Part shown: in pieces, positions 24,000 to 31,571 of the stretch
Position numbering within the stretch: position 1 is the first letter of the stretch
Layout of the letters: every line of letters begins with the position of its first letter
DNA from: F23-D06 sp045130275
GTDB lineage: Bacteria > Bacteroidota > Bacteroidia > Bacteroidales > WCHB1-69
Assembly: GCA_045130275.1 (NCBI GenBank)
Contig: JBGUPL010000004.1
Location: forward strand, 1-49,474
DNA length: 49,474 nucleotides
Reading direction: 5' to 3'
Made by a program: the position numbers and the translations under genes
The notes under the pieces: model-generated
Database searches by the model: none
What the model saw: the letters and a program-made list of their open reading frames with translations, nothing else
What the model was told of the DNA's origin: nothing

Positions 24000-24599
24000 A
24001 TGGGAAATCTTGTCGAACTGATAAAGAAGGATTTGCGTTACGAGGAGGCTTTGCACGCCTGCATGAACTGCGGCATGTGCACTGCTGTGTGTCCGGCTGC
24101 GGAGTTTTACGATTATGACCCGCGCCGTATATGCGACCTCGTGCAACGTAACGATGAGGCCGTTATCGAAGAACTCCTCCGCTCGGAAACCATCTGGTAT
24201 TGCGGGCAATGTATGTCGTGCAAGCCCCGCTGCCCTCGTGGAAACGCCCCCGGGGAGGTTATCAACGTCCTTCGCAAGGTCTCTCAGGAAACAGGTTATT
24301 TCCGTGACAGCGAGATGGGCCGCCAGCAGACCCAGCTGATGAACGGAATCGAGCAAAATATCCTCGACATCGGCTACTGCGTGCACCCCGACCGTGTGGA
24401 TCCCGACTATCACATTGAACAGGGACCGGTATGGCGCTGGTTTATCGACAACATCGAGGAGGTGGCCCCGAAACTGGGCGCGAACTACCACGGCGACGGC
24501 CCCGGTGCCCTCCGCACCATTCCCCATGAGGATATGTCCGAAGTCCATAAAATATTCGAAGTCACCGGCGGCTTCGAATTGCGGGAAAAGGTTAGGTGA
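24000..24599 (+). CDS. HdrC-like 4Fe-4S dicluster protein
   Basis: 199 aa. Two CxxCxxCxxxCP motifs (CMNCGMCTAVCP near residue 21 and CGQCMSCKPRCP near residue 68) would bind two [4Fe-4S] clusters, the pattern of heterodisulfide reductase subunit C. HdrC normally passes electrons between HdrA and HdrB; neither is adjacent here. No transmembrane segment is seen. It is translationally coupled to the double-VOC gene. Seen: cluster motifs and coupling. Inferred: electron transfer to or from a partner encoded elsewhere or the VOC protein. Confidence 0.85.
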   Translation: MGNLVELIKKDLRYEEALHACMNCGMCTAVCPAAEFYDYDPRRICDLVQRNDEAVIEELLRSETIWYCGQCMSCKPRCPRGNAPGEVINVLRKVSQETGYFRDSEMGRQQTQLMNGIEQNILDIGYCVHPDRVDPDYHIEQGPVWRWFIDNIEEVAPKLGANYHGDGPGALRTIPHEDMSEVHKIFEVTGGFELREKVR

Positions 24600-24677
24600 G
24601 AACGGTGATGGATGTATTATGAATCACGATCACCATTTGCCCCTCCCTCAAAACGCTAACCTCTAAACTCAATAATA

Positions 24678-25703
24678 ATGAAACGAATACTGATTTTGAT
24701 TGCCTTGCTCCTGCCTGCCGTCCTTTTCACGCAGGGTCAGACCAATGTGACCGACAAGAACGGGAAGAAGCAGGGCGTGTGGAAAAAATACGAGCAAGGG
24801 AAGCTTGTGTACGAGGGGCAGTTCAAAGACGATGTCCCTTATGGCACATTCAAATATTACCATGCCAACGGGAAACTGAAAAGTACCACGAACTTCGAGC
24901 AAGGGGTTCACAAGGTGCGCACGGTCATTTTCCACGAGAATGGACGGAAGGCTTCCGAAGGCGTTTATATTGACCAGCAGAAAGACGGGGAATGGCGCTA
25001 CTATTCGGAACACGACACCCTCATCAAAGTGGAGAACTATAAGGCGGGCAAACGCAACGGCCTTTGGCAAACCTACTCGCCCTCAGGTGTCCTTTTGGAG
25101 GAATGCAACTATCTGAACGACAAGCGTAACGGTCTATACAAAACCTATTACCTCAACGGAAATGTCAGCTTGGAAGAGAATTTCGTTGCAGGAAAGACCA
25201 ATGGCAAGAGCACCGCTTATTATCCGAACAAAGTTGTCTCTATGACAGGCAATCACCATAACGGATGGCGAGAGGGGGAATGGAACGCTTACGATGTCAA
25301 TGGGAAGATACGCTCCACGATGGTGTACAAGGATCAGATGCTGGAGAACACATATATCTACATGTATCAGCGCGGGGTGGGGCAGAAACTGAACCAAAGC
25401 ATGGTGGCCTACTTCGTGAAAAACCGCGACAAGATGACGGTTGTGCTGAAAAACGGCAATAAACTCGTTATTGATGAGTCGATGGAGGAAGTTGAGCAAT
25501 GGCTTGATTATACGGTGTTTGTCAAGGTAAATCCCCGCTATATCGTGGCCATGGACGCCATTGTGAGCTACAAGCCCGTTCCGGATTCGGAAGACGCCCT
25601 GATCTTGAAAATACAGCCATCTCCGGATGAGGAACTCTACGCGGAAGGCAATGACGCCAAACTTCTCAAAGCGATCCTCTCCATGGAAAAACCTGTTGAA
25701 TAA
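24678..25703 (+). CDS. Exported MORN-type (YwqK-like) repeat protein with LytTR-like C-terminus
   Basis: 341 aa with a signal peptide (MKRILILIALLLPAVLFTQG-Q). Residues about 30-220 are eight or so 23-25-residue repeats of the form NGxxxGxWKxYYxNGKL, the MORN_2/YwqK pattern (for example DVPYGTFKYYHANGKL and KRNGLWQTYSPSGVLLEE). The C-terminal 110 residues resemble a LytTR fold: RDKMTVVLKNGNKLVIDESM, then VFVKVNPRYIVAMDAIVSYK, which echoes the FVRVHRSYLVNLDKI element. LytTR domains bind DNA in the cytoplasm, so an exported copy would need another job. The family name 'antitoxin' sometimes attached to YwqK is not supported here. Confidence 0.7.
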   Translation: MKRILILIALLLPAVLFTQGQTNVTDKNGKKQGVWKKYEQGKLVYEGQFKDDVPYGTFKYYHANGKLKSTTNFEQGVHKVRTVIFHENGRKASEGVYIDQQKDGEWRYYSEHDTLIKVENYKAGKRNGLWQTYSPSGVLLEECNYLNDKRNGLYKTYYLNGNVSLEENFVAGKTNGKSTAYYPNKVVSMTGNHHNGWREGEWNAYDVNGKIRSTMVYKDQMLENTYIYMYQRGVGQKLNQSMVAYFVKNRDKMTVVLKNGNKLVIDESMEEVEQWLDYTVFVKVNPRYIVAMDAIVSYKPVPDSEDALILKIQPSPDEELYAEGNDAKLLKAILSMEKPVE

Positions 25704-25726
25704 TTCACAACACCTCCAATATGATT

Positions 25727-25754
25727 AACCGTTAACCATTAACCGTTAACCGTT
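25727..25754. repeat. Period-7 tandem repeat, unit AACCGTT
   Basis: Units AACCGTT, AACCATT, AACCGTT, AACCGTT end 5 bp before the MATE start codon, where a ribosome binding site would lie. No purine-rich Shine-Dalgarno is visible in it. Confidence 0.75.
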
Positions 25755-25759
25755 GTAGA

Positions 25760-27052
25760 ATGAACCGAGAGATTCTCCGCATTTCCATCCCAAGCATTGT
25801 GACGAACATCACGGTGCCGCTGTTGGGCATGGTGGACGTGGCGATAGTGGGGCATATCGGCAATGCGAGTTATATCGCGGCCATCGCATTGGCGACGATG
25901 GTCTTCAATCTGATTTACTGGAATTTCGGTTTCCTCCGGGCAGGCACGACCGGTCTTACGGCGCAGGCTTTCGGCGCGGAAGACAAGGAGGAGTTCCTCA
26001 ATGTCTTGGTGCGCGGACTAGTGATCGCATGGTCGGCGGCGGCCTTGCTCCTGTTGCTCCAATATCCTATCGGGCAGCTCTGCAAACGTCTGCTGCACAG
26101 CTCGCCGGAGACCATCGACCTGATGCTGACCTACTTTTACATCCGCATTTGGGCCGCACCGGCCACAATCAGCCTATATGTGCTCAAAGGATGGTTCCTC
26201 GGCATGCAGAACGCCAGTTCCCCGATGTGGATCGCCACAATCCTCAACTTGGTGAACATCGTCTGCAGCCTGTTGTTCGTCTATCTTTTCGATGCGGGCA
26301 TCGCGGGCGTGGCCTGGGGCTCGGTAGTGGCGCAATACAGCGGACTGTTGCTTGCCGTCATCATCTGGATCCTCCGCTACGGGCATTATTGGCACGACAT
26401 CCGTTGGAAGGCGGCTCTGCACTGGAACAAGATGATCCGTTTCTTCAAGGTGAACAGCGACATATTCCTGCGCTCCCTCTGTTTGATCGCAGTATTCACG
26501 TTCATCCCCTATATTTCTGCCGAGATGGGGGAGGAAATTCTCGCGGCCAACACCTTGTTGATGCAACTTTTCACACTCACATCGTATGTCATGGACGGCT
26601 TCGCCTATGCGGGCGAGTCGTTGGTGGGCAAGTATTATGGAGCCCGGAATGCCGAACTGTTGCGCAAAGTCGTGCGCGCACTGGTGTGGTGGGGTGTCGC
26701 ATTGGCGATGATGTTCACGCTGCTGTTCGTCTTTGGCGGCAAAGTCCTATTGCATGTCCTTGCCAACGACGAAGAGGTCATCCGAACGGCGATGCGGTTC
26801 ATGTTTTGGACCTATCTGTTGCCGTTCACCGGTTTCGCGGCGTTCATCTACGACGGCATCTACATCGGCGCCACCGCTTCTGCGGCCATGCGCAATGTGA
26901 TGTTCGTGGCAACTGCTGTTTTCTTCATCTTGTACTATGCCCTTGACGGCATTTGGGGCAATCACGCTCTCTGGTTCGCGTTTATTTTCTTCCTGATTTT
27001 CAGAGGTGTATTGATGGTGCTGGGAGAAAAAAAGTATATCTTCATACAATGA
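25760..27052 (+). CDS. MATE-family efflux transporter
   Basis: 430 aa with 12 hydrophobic segments. The N-terminus (ILRISIPSIVTNITVPLLGMVDVAIVGHIG) and the mid-region (AQAFGAEDKEEFLNVLVRG) match DinF-type MATE exporters, which remove drugs or metabolites using Na+ or H+. The second half repeats the fold (YAGESLVGKYYGARNAELLRK). It follows the MORN-type gene by 56 bp that contain a period-7 tract. The promoter of the lipid operon lies 80 bp downstream. Confidence 0.9.
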   Translation: MNREILRISIPSIVTNITVPLLGMVDVAIVGHIGNASYIAAIALATMVFNLIYWNFGFLRAGTTGLTAQAFGAEDKEEFLNVLVRGLVIAWSAAALLLLLQYPIGQLCKRLLHSSPETIDLMLTYFYIRIWAAPATISLYVLKGWFLGMQNASSPMWIATILNLVNIVCSLLFVYLFDAGIAGVAWGSVVAQYSGLLLAVIIWILRYGHYWHDIRWKAALHWNKMIRFFKVNSDIFLRSLCLIAVFTFIPYISAEMGEEILAANTLLMQLFTLTSYVMDGFAYAGESLVGKYYGARNAELLRKVVRALVWWGVALAMMFTLLFVFGGKVLLHVLANDEEVIRTAMRFMFWTYLLPFTGFAAFIYDGIYIGATASAAMRNVMFVATAVFFILYYALDGIWGNHALWFAFIFFLIFRGVLMVLGEKKYIFIQ

Positions 27053-27133
27053 TGTGAAGCATTGCTTTGTGTATGTTTTGCGGGTTTGTTGTCGAAAAAT
27101 GCTGATGACGGTTGGAGATGCTTGAAAAATAAT

Positions 27134-27141
27134 TACTTTTG
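27134..27141 (+). promoter_or_regulatory. -7 promoter element TACTTTTG for the lipid operon
   Basis: TACTTTTG lies 59 bp before the ACP ATG at 27201. No further -7 element was found until 31542, so the genes 27201-31457 are likely one transcript. Confidence 0.65.
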
Positions 27142-27200
27142 CGCCCTTTGCGTGGAAAGGTATTATTCGTTAGATATCTATAAAATAAAATGTTTTGAAA

Positions 27201-27458
27201 ATGGAACTGATTGAAGAATTAAAGACCAAAATGATTGAGGCGTTGAACCTCGAAGAGATGACCCCGGCGGACATTGACGACAATGCGCCGCTGTTCGGCG
27301 ACGAAGGCCTCGGTCTCGACTCCATCGACGTACTGGAGCTGATCGTGCTGCTGGAGCGCAACTACGGCATCAAGATTGCCGATCCGAAACAGGGCAAGGA
27401 GATCTTCGCCTCTGTGCGCACGATGGCTGACTACGTGGCCGCGAACCGTACGAAATAA
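27201..27458 (+). CDS. Specialised acyl carrier protein
   Basis: 85 aa. The phosphopantetheine attachment Ser41 lies in GLGLDSIDVLELIVLLERN. It is more divergent than acpP at 5952 and has the DSID variant seen in carriers of polyene-type and other special lipid pathways. Its stop codon overlaps the next start (TAATG), so it is translated with the ketosynthase. The ATG at 27201 is preferred over the TTG at 27195. It is the probable carrier of the acyl chain made by this operon. Confidence 0.88.
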   Translation: MELIEELKTKMIEALNLEEMTPADIDDNAPLFGDEGLGLDSIDVLELIVLLERNYGIKIADPKQGKEIFASVRTMADYVAANRTK

Positions 27459-28633
27459 TGCGTCCGAAGGTCGTCATAACCGGTATGGGAGTCGTTTCCG
27501 CGCTCGGAATCGGGGCGGAGGCAAACCTGTCGGCCCTGCTGCGCGGGGAGTCCGGCGTGCGTGCCGTATGCTACCTGCCCACCGAACATCGGGAGTTCCC
27601 CGTCGGGGAGGTGCCGATGAGCGGCGAGGAGTTACGGCAGCGGCTGTTGTTGCCCCCGGGCATCTACTCGCGCACCCACCTCCTGGGCGTGCTCGCTTTG
27701 CGGGAAGCGTTGGAACAGTCGAAATTGCTGCAACAGAACGGTTTGGCGCTCATCTCCGGCACCACCGTCGGCGGCATGGACGTCACCGAACACTACTTCC
27801 CGGCACCGCAGCCCGCCGGTCGCGACATCCACGACTGCGGAGCCTCCACCAACGAAATCGCCGACTATTTCGGCTGTTTCGACTACACCATGACCACCTC
27901 CACGGCTTGCTCGTCGGCCATGAACGCGCTGATAATGGGCAAGTTGCTGATAGAGAGCGGTGAACGGGACATCGTGGTGGCGGGCGGCTCGGAAGCGCTG
28001 TCGCTGTTCCACCTCAACGGCTTCAAGTCGCTGATGATCTTGGACCGCGAAAGATGTCGTCCGTTCGACCAGACCCGGGCGGGACTGAACCTCGGCGAAG
28101 GGGCGGCCTATCTGGTGCTGGAAAGCGAGACTTCGGCGTTGCAGCGCGGCGCGGAAATCCTCGGAGTGCTCAGCGGAGGCGGGAACGCCTGCGACGCGCA
28201 TCACCAGACGGCGTCCTCGGAAGATGGTGAAGGGGCTTACTTGGCTATGACACAGGCAGTTTCAGATGCAGGGGTGTCCACATCCGACATCGGTTACGTG
28301 AATGCACATGGCACGGGAACACCGAACAACGACGCTTCGGAGAGCGCTGCGTTGAGGCGCGTGTTTGGCGAAAAACTGCCGCCGGTCTCCTCTACGAAAT
28401 CCTATACGGGGCACACGACCAGCGCGTCGGGCTCCATCGAGGCCGTTTTCTGCCTGTTGGCGATGCGCGAAGGTTTTCTGCCGTATCAATCTGAATATCA
28501 AAATTTTGACGAGCAATGTATTGTTCCGGTCTCCGGAAAGGAATGCCCGCGTGCGGATCTGCGTCACGTGATGTGCAACGCCTTCGGGTTCGGGGGTAAC
28601 GACTCGTCCATAATCCTGTCGCGCTATGAATAG
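27458..28633 (+). CDS. Beta-ketoacyl-ACP synthase (FabF-like, specialised)
   Basis: 391 aa. The Cys-His-His triad is complete: Cys151 in TSTACSSAMNA, His near 283 in NAHGTGTPNNDAS, and His near 318 in TKSYTGHTTSASGS; the FGFGGND loop closes the domain. It differs from housekeeping FabF at 6226 and sits between a special ACP and a half-size ketosynthase partner, as in aryl polyene and related clusters. It should elongate an ACP-bound chain. The gene overlaps the next start by 8 bp. Confidence 0.9.
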   Translation: MRPKVVITGMGVVSALGIGAEANLSALLRGESGVRAVCYLPTEHREFPVGEVPMSGEELRQRLLLPPGIYSRTHLLGVLALREALEQSKLLQQNGLALISGTTVGGMDVTEHYFPAPQPAGRDIHDCGASTNEIADYFGCFDYTMTTSTACSSAMNALIMGKLLIESGERDIVVAGGSEALSLFHLNGFKSLMILDRERCRPFDQTRAGLNLGEGAAYLVLESETSALQRGAEILGVLSGGGNACDAHHQTASSEDGEGAYLAMTQAVSDAGVSTSDIGYVNAHGTGTPNNDASESAALRRVFGEKLPPVSSTKSYTGHTTSASGSIEAVFCLLAMREGFLPYQSEYQNFDEQCIVPVSGKECPRADLRHVMCNAFGFGGNDSSIILSRYE

Positions 28634-29246
28634 AGTGTATGTCACCGCAATCGTGAAAGACGTGCCGGCGGAGGAATACAGCCGTTATTTACCGCCGATG
28701 AAGGCGCGCCGCATGGGCAAGTTGCAGAAACGGGCCTTGGTGACTGCGCTCAAGGCGATGGAAATCAGTGGGATAGGGGAGCCGGATGCCATCCTCAACG
28801 GCACGGCGATGGGCTGCATGGAGAACACCGTGCAGATGCTCAACGGTCTGGCAGCCGAGGGCGAGGCGATGAACATGCCCACCTGTTTCATGCAGTCAAC
28901 GCACAACACCGTGGCCTCGATGATGGCGATCTACACGAAAAACCACGGTTACAACAACACCTATTCGCACCGGACCGTCTCGTTTGAGTTGGCGTTGCAA
29001 GACGCTTTCCTGCGTTTGCGTACGGGCAGGCTGCGTACTGCGCTCGTATGCGCGAACGACGAACTGACGGAGTTGCAGTTGCACAATCCGACCTTTTTCG
29101 GGCAGTTGGAAGTCCTCGACCGTTCCGAGGCGTGGATGCTTTCGGTGGAGCCGGGCGGGAATACGCTCTATGAGATTGAAAATGTGCGAGTTATTCACCA
29201 AAAAGGTGCGGAGGATCGTGCCGAAATCATAAAAAAAACATTATGA
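28626..29246 (+). CDS. Half-size ketosynthase-like protein without catalytic Cys (chain-length-factor type)
   Basis: 206 aa, only the N-terminal half of a thiolase fold. It resembles the Ketoacyl-synt_2 family (RMGKLQKRALVTALKAMEIS, GTAMGCMENTVQML, ALVCANDELTELQ). Where the active Cys should be, the sequence reads FMQSTHNTVASMMAI, with no Cys in the aligned position, and there is no HGTGT or KxxxGH motif. Such proteins are found next to active ketosynthases in aryl polyene-type clusters and are thought to be chain-length or partner subunits. The stop codon overlaps the next ATG. Confidence 0.78.
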   Translation: MNRVYVTAIVKDVPAEEYSRYLPPMKARRMGKLQKRALVTALKAMEISGIGEPDAILNGTAMGCMENTVQMLNGLAAEGEAMNMPTCFMQSTHNTVASMMAIYTKNHGYNNTYSHRTVSFELALQDAFLRLRTGRLRTALVCANDELTELQLHNPTFFGQLEVLDRSEAWMLSVEPGGNTLYEIENVRVIHQKGAEDRAEIIKKTL

Positions 29247-29593
29247 GACTAATCGTTTTGGCAGTCATCCAGTCGGTTCTTTTATGTTCCGGACAGGTGT
29301 TTCTGAAATTCGCGCTCCAGAAGATGGGCACATTCGCGTGGAAGGGCTCGTTTTTCCTGGCGCAGCTCACCAATTGGTGGTGGCTCGGCTGCGGTGCGGC
29401 CTACGGTGCCGGCGCCGTCCTCTGGATGTACATCCTCAAGAACTACCCGTTTTCCCGCGCCTATCCGCTCATTTCGCTGAGCTACGTCTTCGGGATGCTC
29501 GCCGCCGTGCTCATCTTCCACGAAACCGTGCCCGCCACCCGCTGGATCGGTGTGCTCCTGATCATGGCCGGGTGCTATTTTGTGGCACAATGA
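29243..29593 (+). CDS. SMR/EamA-type small membrane transporter
   Basis: 116 aa with four hydrophobic helices (LIVLAVIQSVLLCSGQVFLK, WWWLGCGAAYGAGAVLWMYI, AYPLISLSYVFGMLAAVLIF, WIGVLLIMAGCYFVA). It belongs to the small multidrug resistance/EamA group and is closest in pattern to ArnE/ArnF-type subunits, which flip lipid-linked sugars. With the polyprenyl-phosphate-sugar-synthase-like GT2 at the end of the operon, lipid-linked sugar flipping is a reasonable inference. The start overlaps the preceding stop (ATGA). Confidence 0.78.
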   Translation: MRLIVLAVIQSVLLCSGQVFLKFALQKMGTFAWKGSFFLAQLTNWWWLGCGAAYGAGAVLWMYILKNYPFSRAYPLISLSYVFGMLAAVLIFHETVPATRWIGVLLIMAGCYFVAQ

Positions 29594-29645
29594 GATCCCT
29601 GAAAGGGATCCCCCTCATCAGCCGAAGGTCGCTTGCGACCTTCGG
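29594..29645. repeat. Two perfect short inverted repeats inside the lipid operon
   Basis: GATCCCT-GAA-AGGGATC (29594-29610) and CCGAAGGTCGC-TT-GCGACCTTCGG (29622-29645). Neither is followed by a T-run, so they are not standard terminators; they may be small mobile palindromes or mRNA-processing hairpins. Confidence 0.65.
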
Positions 29646-29672
29646 GATAATGATTTAATGAACGATGAATGA

Positions 29673-30314
29673 ATGATGAATATGAAGAAGTTAACGATAA
29701 TATTGATGATAATGGCGTTGTGGTTTGGAGCTTCCGCCCAAACCCTCAAGAAGGCCACCCCCGAGCAGTCGAAGAAGATGGTGGAGACGGTGGGGAAGGC
29801 CACCGCCGCCGTGAAGAGCATCCAGTGCGACTTCACGCAGGTGCGCCAATCGACCATGCTCAAGGAGAAACAGACCTCCAAAGGACAGATGTTCTTTGCC
29901 GGCAAGAACCTCAAATGGGCTTACACGTCGCCCAACAAGTACGCCCTCGTTGTGAAGGCCGACGGCCAGGTCTATATGCAACAGGACGGCAAAACCCGGA
30001 AGGCCGACGGCCAAAGCGGACAGCTCTTCAAGGGCATCGCGCAGGTCGTCATGAACAGCGTCACCGGCGCGGCTTTGTCCGAAAACAGCGACTTCACCGT
30101 CGAGATGTACACCCAGGGCGACAAATGGGTCGCCAAACTCACCCCGAAACAGGCGAAACTGAAGAAGATGTTCTCGAGCATCTATCTCTATTTCAACGAC
30201 AAACACAACGCCGTGACGAAAGTAGAGATGAAAGAGGCCAACGGTGACACCACCACGATTTCGTTCGCCAACACGAAATTGAACGAAAAAATCCCGGATT
30301 CGGTGTTTAATTGA
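29673..30314 (+). CDS. LolA-like outer-membrane lipoprotein carrier
   Basis: 213 aa with a signal peptide (MKKLTIILMIMALWFGASA-Q; ATGs at 29673, 29676 and 29682 are possible). The LolA core is clear: VKSIQCDFTQVRQSTMLKEK, SKGQMFFAGKNLKWAYTSPN, YALVVKADGQVYMQQ. LolA carries lipoproteins across the periplasm; copies placed inside polyene or lipid clusters are thought to carry the cluster's lipid product to the outer membrane, and this copy's position favours that role. The gene is 79 bp from the transporter gene and 7 bp from the dehydratase gene. Confidence 0.87.
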   Translation: MMNMKKLTIILMIMALWFGASAQTLKKATPEQSKKMVETVGKATAAVKSIQCDFTQVRQSTMLKEKQTSKGQMFFAGKNLKWAYTSPNKYALVVKADGQVYMQQDGKTRKADGQSGQLFKGIAQVVMNSVTGAALSENSDFTVEMYTQGDKWVAKLTPKQAKLKKMFSSIYLYFNDKHNAVTKVEMKEANGDTTTISFANTKLNEKIPDSVFN

Positions 30315-30321
30315 TACAATA

Positions 30322-30678
30322 ATGTTGCAAAACGAATTATATACAATAGTCGAAATAGATCAGCAGATCGCGAAAATCCGGTTGTTGCCGGAGTGCGCGA
30401 TATACCAGGGTCATTTCCCGGGAAATCCCGTCACGCCCGGTGTGTGCCAGGTAGGGATTGTGGAGGAATTGGCCGGGAAAATATGTGGTTTCGGATTGCA
30501 TTTGAATGAGGTTAAATTGTTGAAATACATTGATATACTAAGACCATCTGAAGAAGATGTTGAAGTTCGCTTCGACAAGTTGGAAGAGGCTGGGGGAGTG
30601 GTGCTTGCGAAGGGAACCTTGACATCAAAAGATCGTGTTTTCACCAAGTTTTCACTAGTTTTCGGCAAAGAGGTATGA
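30322..30678 (+). CDS. FabZ-like 3-hydroxyacyl-ACP dehydratase
   Basis: 118 aa hotdog fold. The active-site pattern ECAIYQGHFPGNPVTPGVCQ contains the catalytic His and the central-helix start of FabZ-type dehydratases; the usual Glu/Asp of the second half lies in VGIVEELAGK. It would remove water from a 3-hydroxyacyl-ACP, introducing a double bond, consistent with an unsaturated or polyene product. Overlaps the GT2 start (ATGA). Confidence 0.85.
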   Translation: MLQNELYTIVEIDQQIAKIRLLPECAIYQGHFPGNPVTPGVCQVGIVEELAGKICGFGLHLNEVKLLKYIDILRPSEEDVEVRFDKLEEAGGVVLAKGTLTSKDRVFTKFSLVFGKEV

Positions 30679-31457
30679 CGGTGTGGCAGAAGGTTTTTGA
30701 CGAGGAGCGGATCTGCGTGATGGTGCCGACGTACAACAACGAGAAAACCATCGAGGACGTGCTGCGTCGTATCCAAGCCTACACGCACAACATCATCGTG
30801 GTGAACGACGGCAGCACCCCCGAAACGACGGCGGTCCTCACTGCCGCTTTCAATGCTTCGGAACGCCCTGAGATCGTGGATTATACACCCAATAGAGGCA
30901 AGGGATACGCTTTGATGCGGGGCTTCCGACGGGCGTTGGAACTCGGCTACCGCTATGCCGTCACCATCGACTCCGACGGACAGCATTTTCCGGAAGATAT
31001 TCCTGTCATAATAGATTGTCATTCAGCGAATAAGGACGCCTTGGTGGTAGGTTCCCGCAACCTCACTGCCGACAATATGCCGTCGAAGAACACCTTCGCG
31101 AACAAGTTCTCCAACTTTTGGTTCCGCTTGCAGACGGGCATCCCGTTGGAGGACACGCAGAGCGGTTACCGACTTTATCCGCTGGAAGCCATTAATTTAC
31201 GATGGCCTATCACCCCGCGTTACGAGGCCGAACTGGAACTGTTGGTTTTCTCCGCATGGCGCGGCGTACCCGTCGTTTCCGTGCCCGTTCGCGTCTATTA
31301 TCCGCCCGAAGGCGAACGCGTCAGCCATTTCCGGCCGTTCTGGGACTTCTTCCGCATCAGCGTTCTCAACAGCATCCTTACGTTCGGAGCGTTGTTCTAT
31401 TATCTGCCGGTGAAACTGTGGCGAACAGCGAAACGCTGGTCAAAGCAAGGGCTTTAG
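30675..31457 (+). CDS. GT2 glycosyltransferase, polyprenyl-phosphate-sugar-synthase-like
   Basis: 260 aa. GT-A fold motifs: VMVPTYNNEKTIEDVL, IIVVNDGSTPETT, NRGKGYALMRGFRRAL and the DxD-type TIDSDGQHF. The pattern resembles dolichol/polyprenol-phosphate mannose synthases (Dpm1 type). The C-terminus ends in one hydrophobic segment (SVLNSILTFGALFYYLPVKL) that may anchor it. Within this operon it would add a sugar to the lipid product or to a polyprenyl carrier for the SMR-like flippase. It is the last gene; the next has its own promoter. Confidence 0.87.
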   Translation: MTVWQKVFDEERICVMVPTYNNEKTIEDVLRRIQAYTHNIIVVNDGSTPETTAVLTAAFNASERPEIVDYTPNRGKGYALMRGFRRALELGYRYAVTIDSDGQHFPEDIPVIIDCHSANKDALVVGSRNLTADNMPSKNTFANKFSNFWFRLQTGIPLEDTQSGYRLYPLEAINLRWPITPRYEAELELLVFSAWRGVPVVSVPVRVYYPPEGERVSHFRPFWDFFRISVLNSILTFGALFYYLPVKLWRTAKRWSKQGL

Positions 31458-31541
31458 GCAACGACTAAGGGAGGGTAACCCCAAACAAATAGTCAGTTGT
31501 TTGAAAAAATAATTGGAAAGCCGCCGTATTCAAAAAAATGG

Positions 31542-31549
31542 TATTTTTG
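31542..31549 (+). promoter_or_regulatory. -7 promoter element TATTTTTG
   Basis: TATTTTTG lies 22 bp before the ATG of the MlaD gene at 31572. Confidence 0.7.
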
Positions 31550-31571
31550 CAGGTTATATTGAGTATTTACG

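Noticed and set aside
24678..25703. A toxin-antitoxin system based on the YwqK-like repeats
   Set aside because: The protein is exported, has no toxin partner nearby, and the antitoxin label of this repeat family is not backed by anything in the sequence.
27201..31457. A complete aryl polyene cluster
   Set aside because: The aromatic starter enzymes, acyltransferase, ketoreductase and MMPL exporter are not in the window, so only a partial resemblance is claimed.
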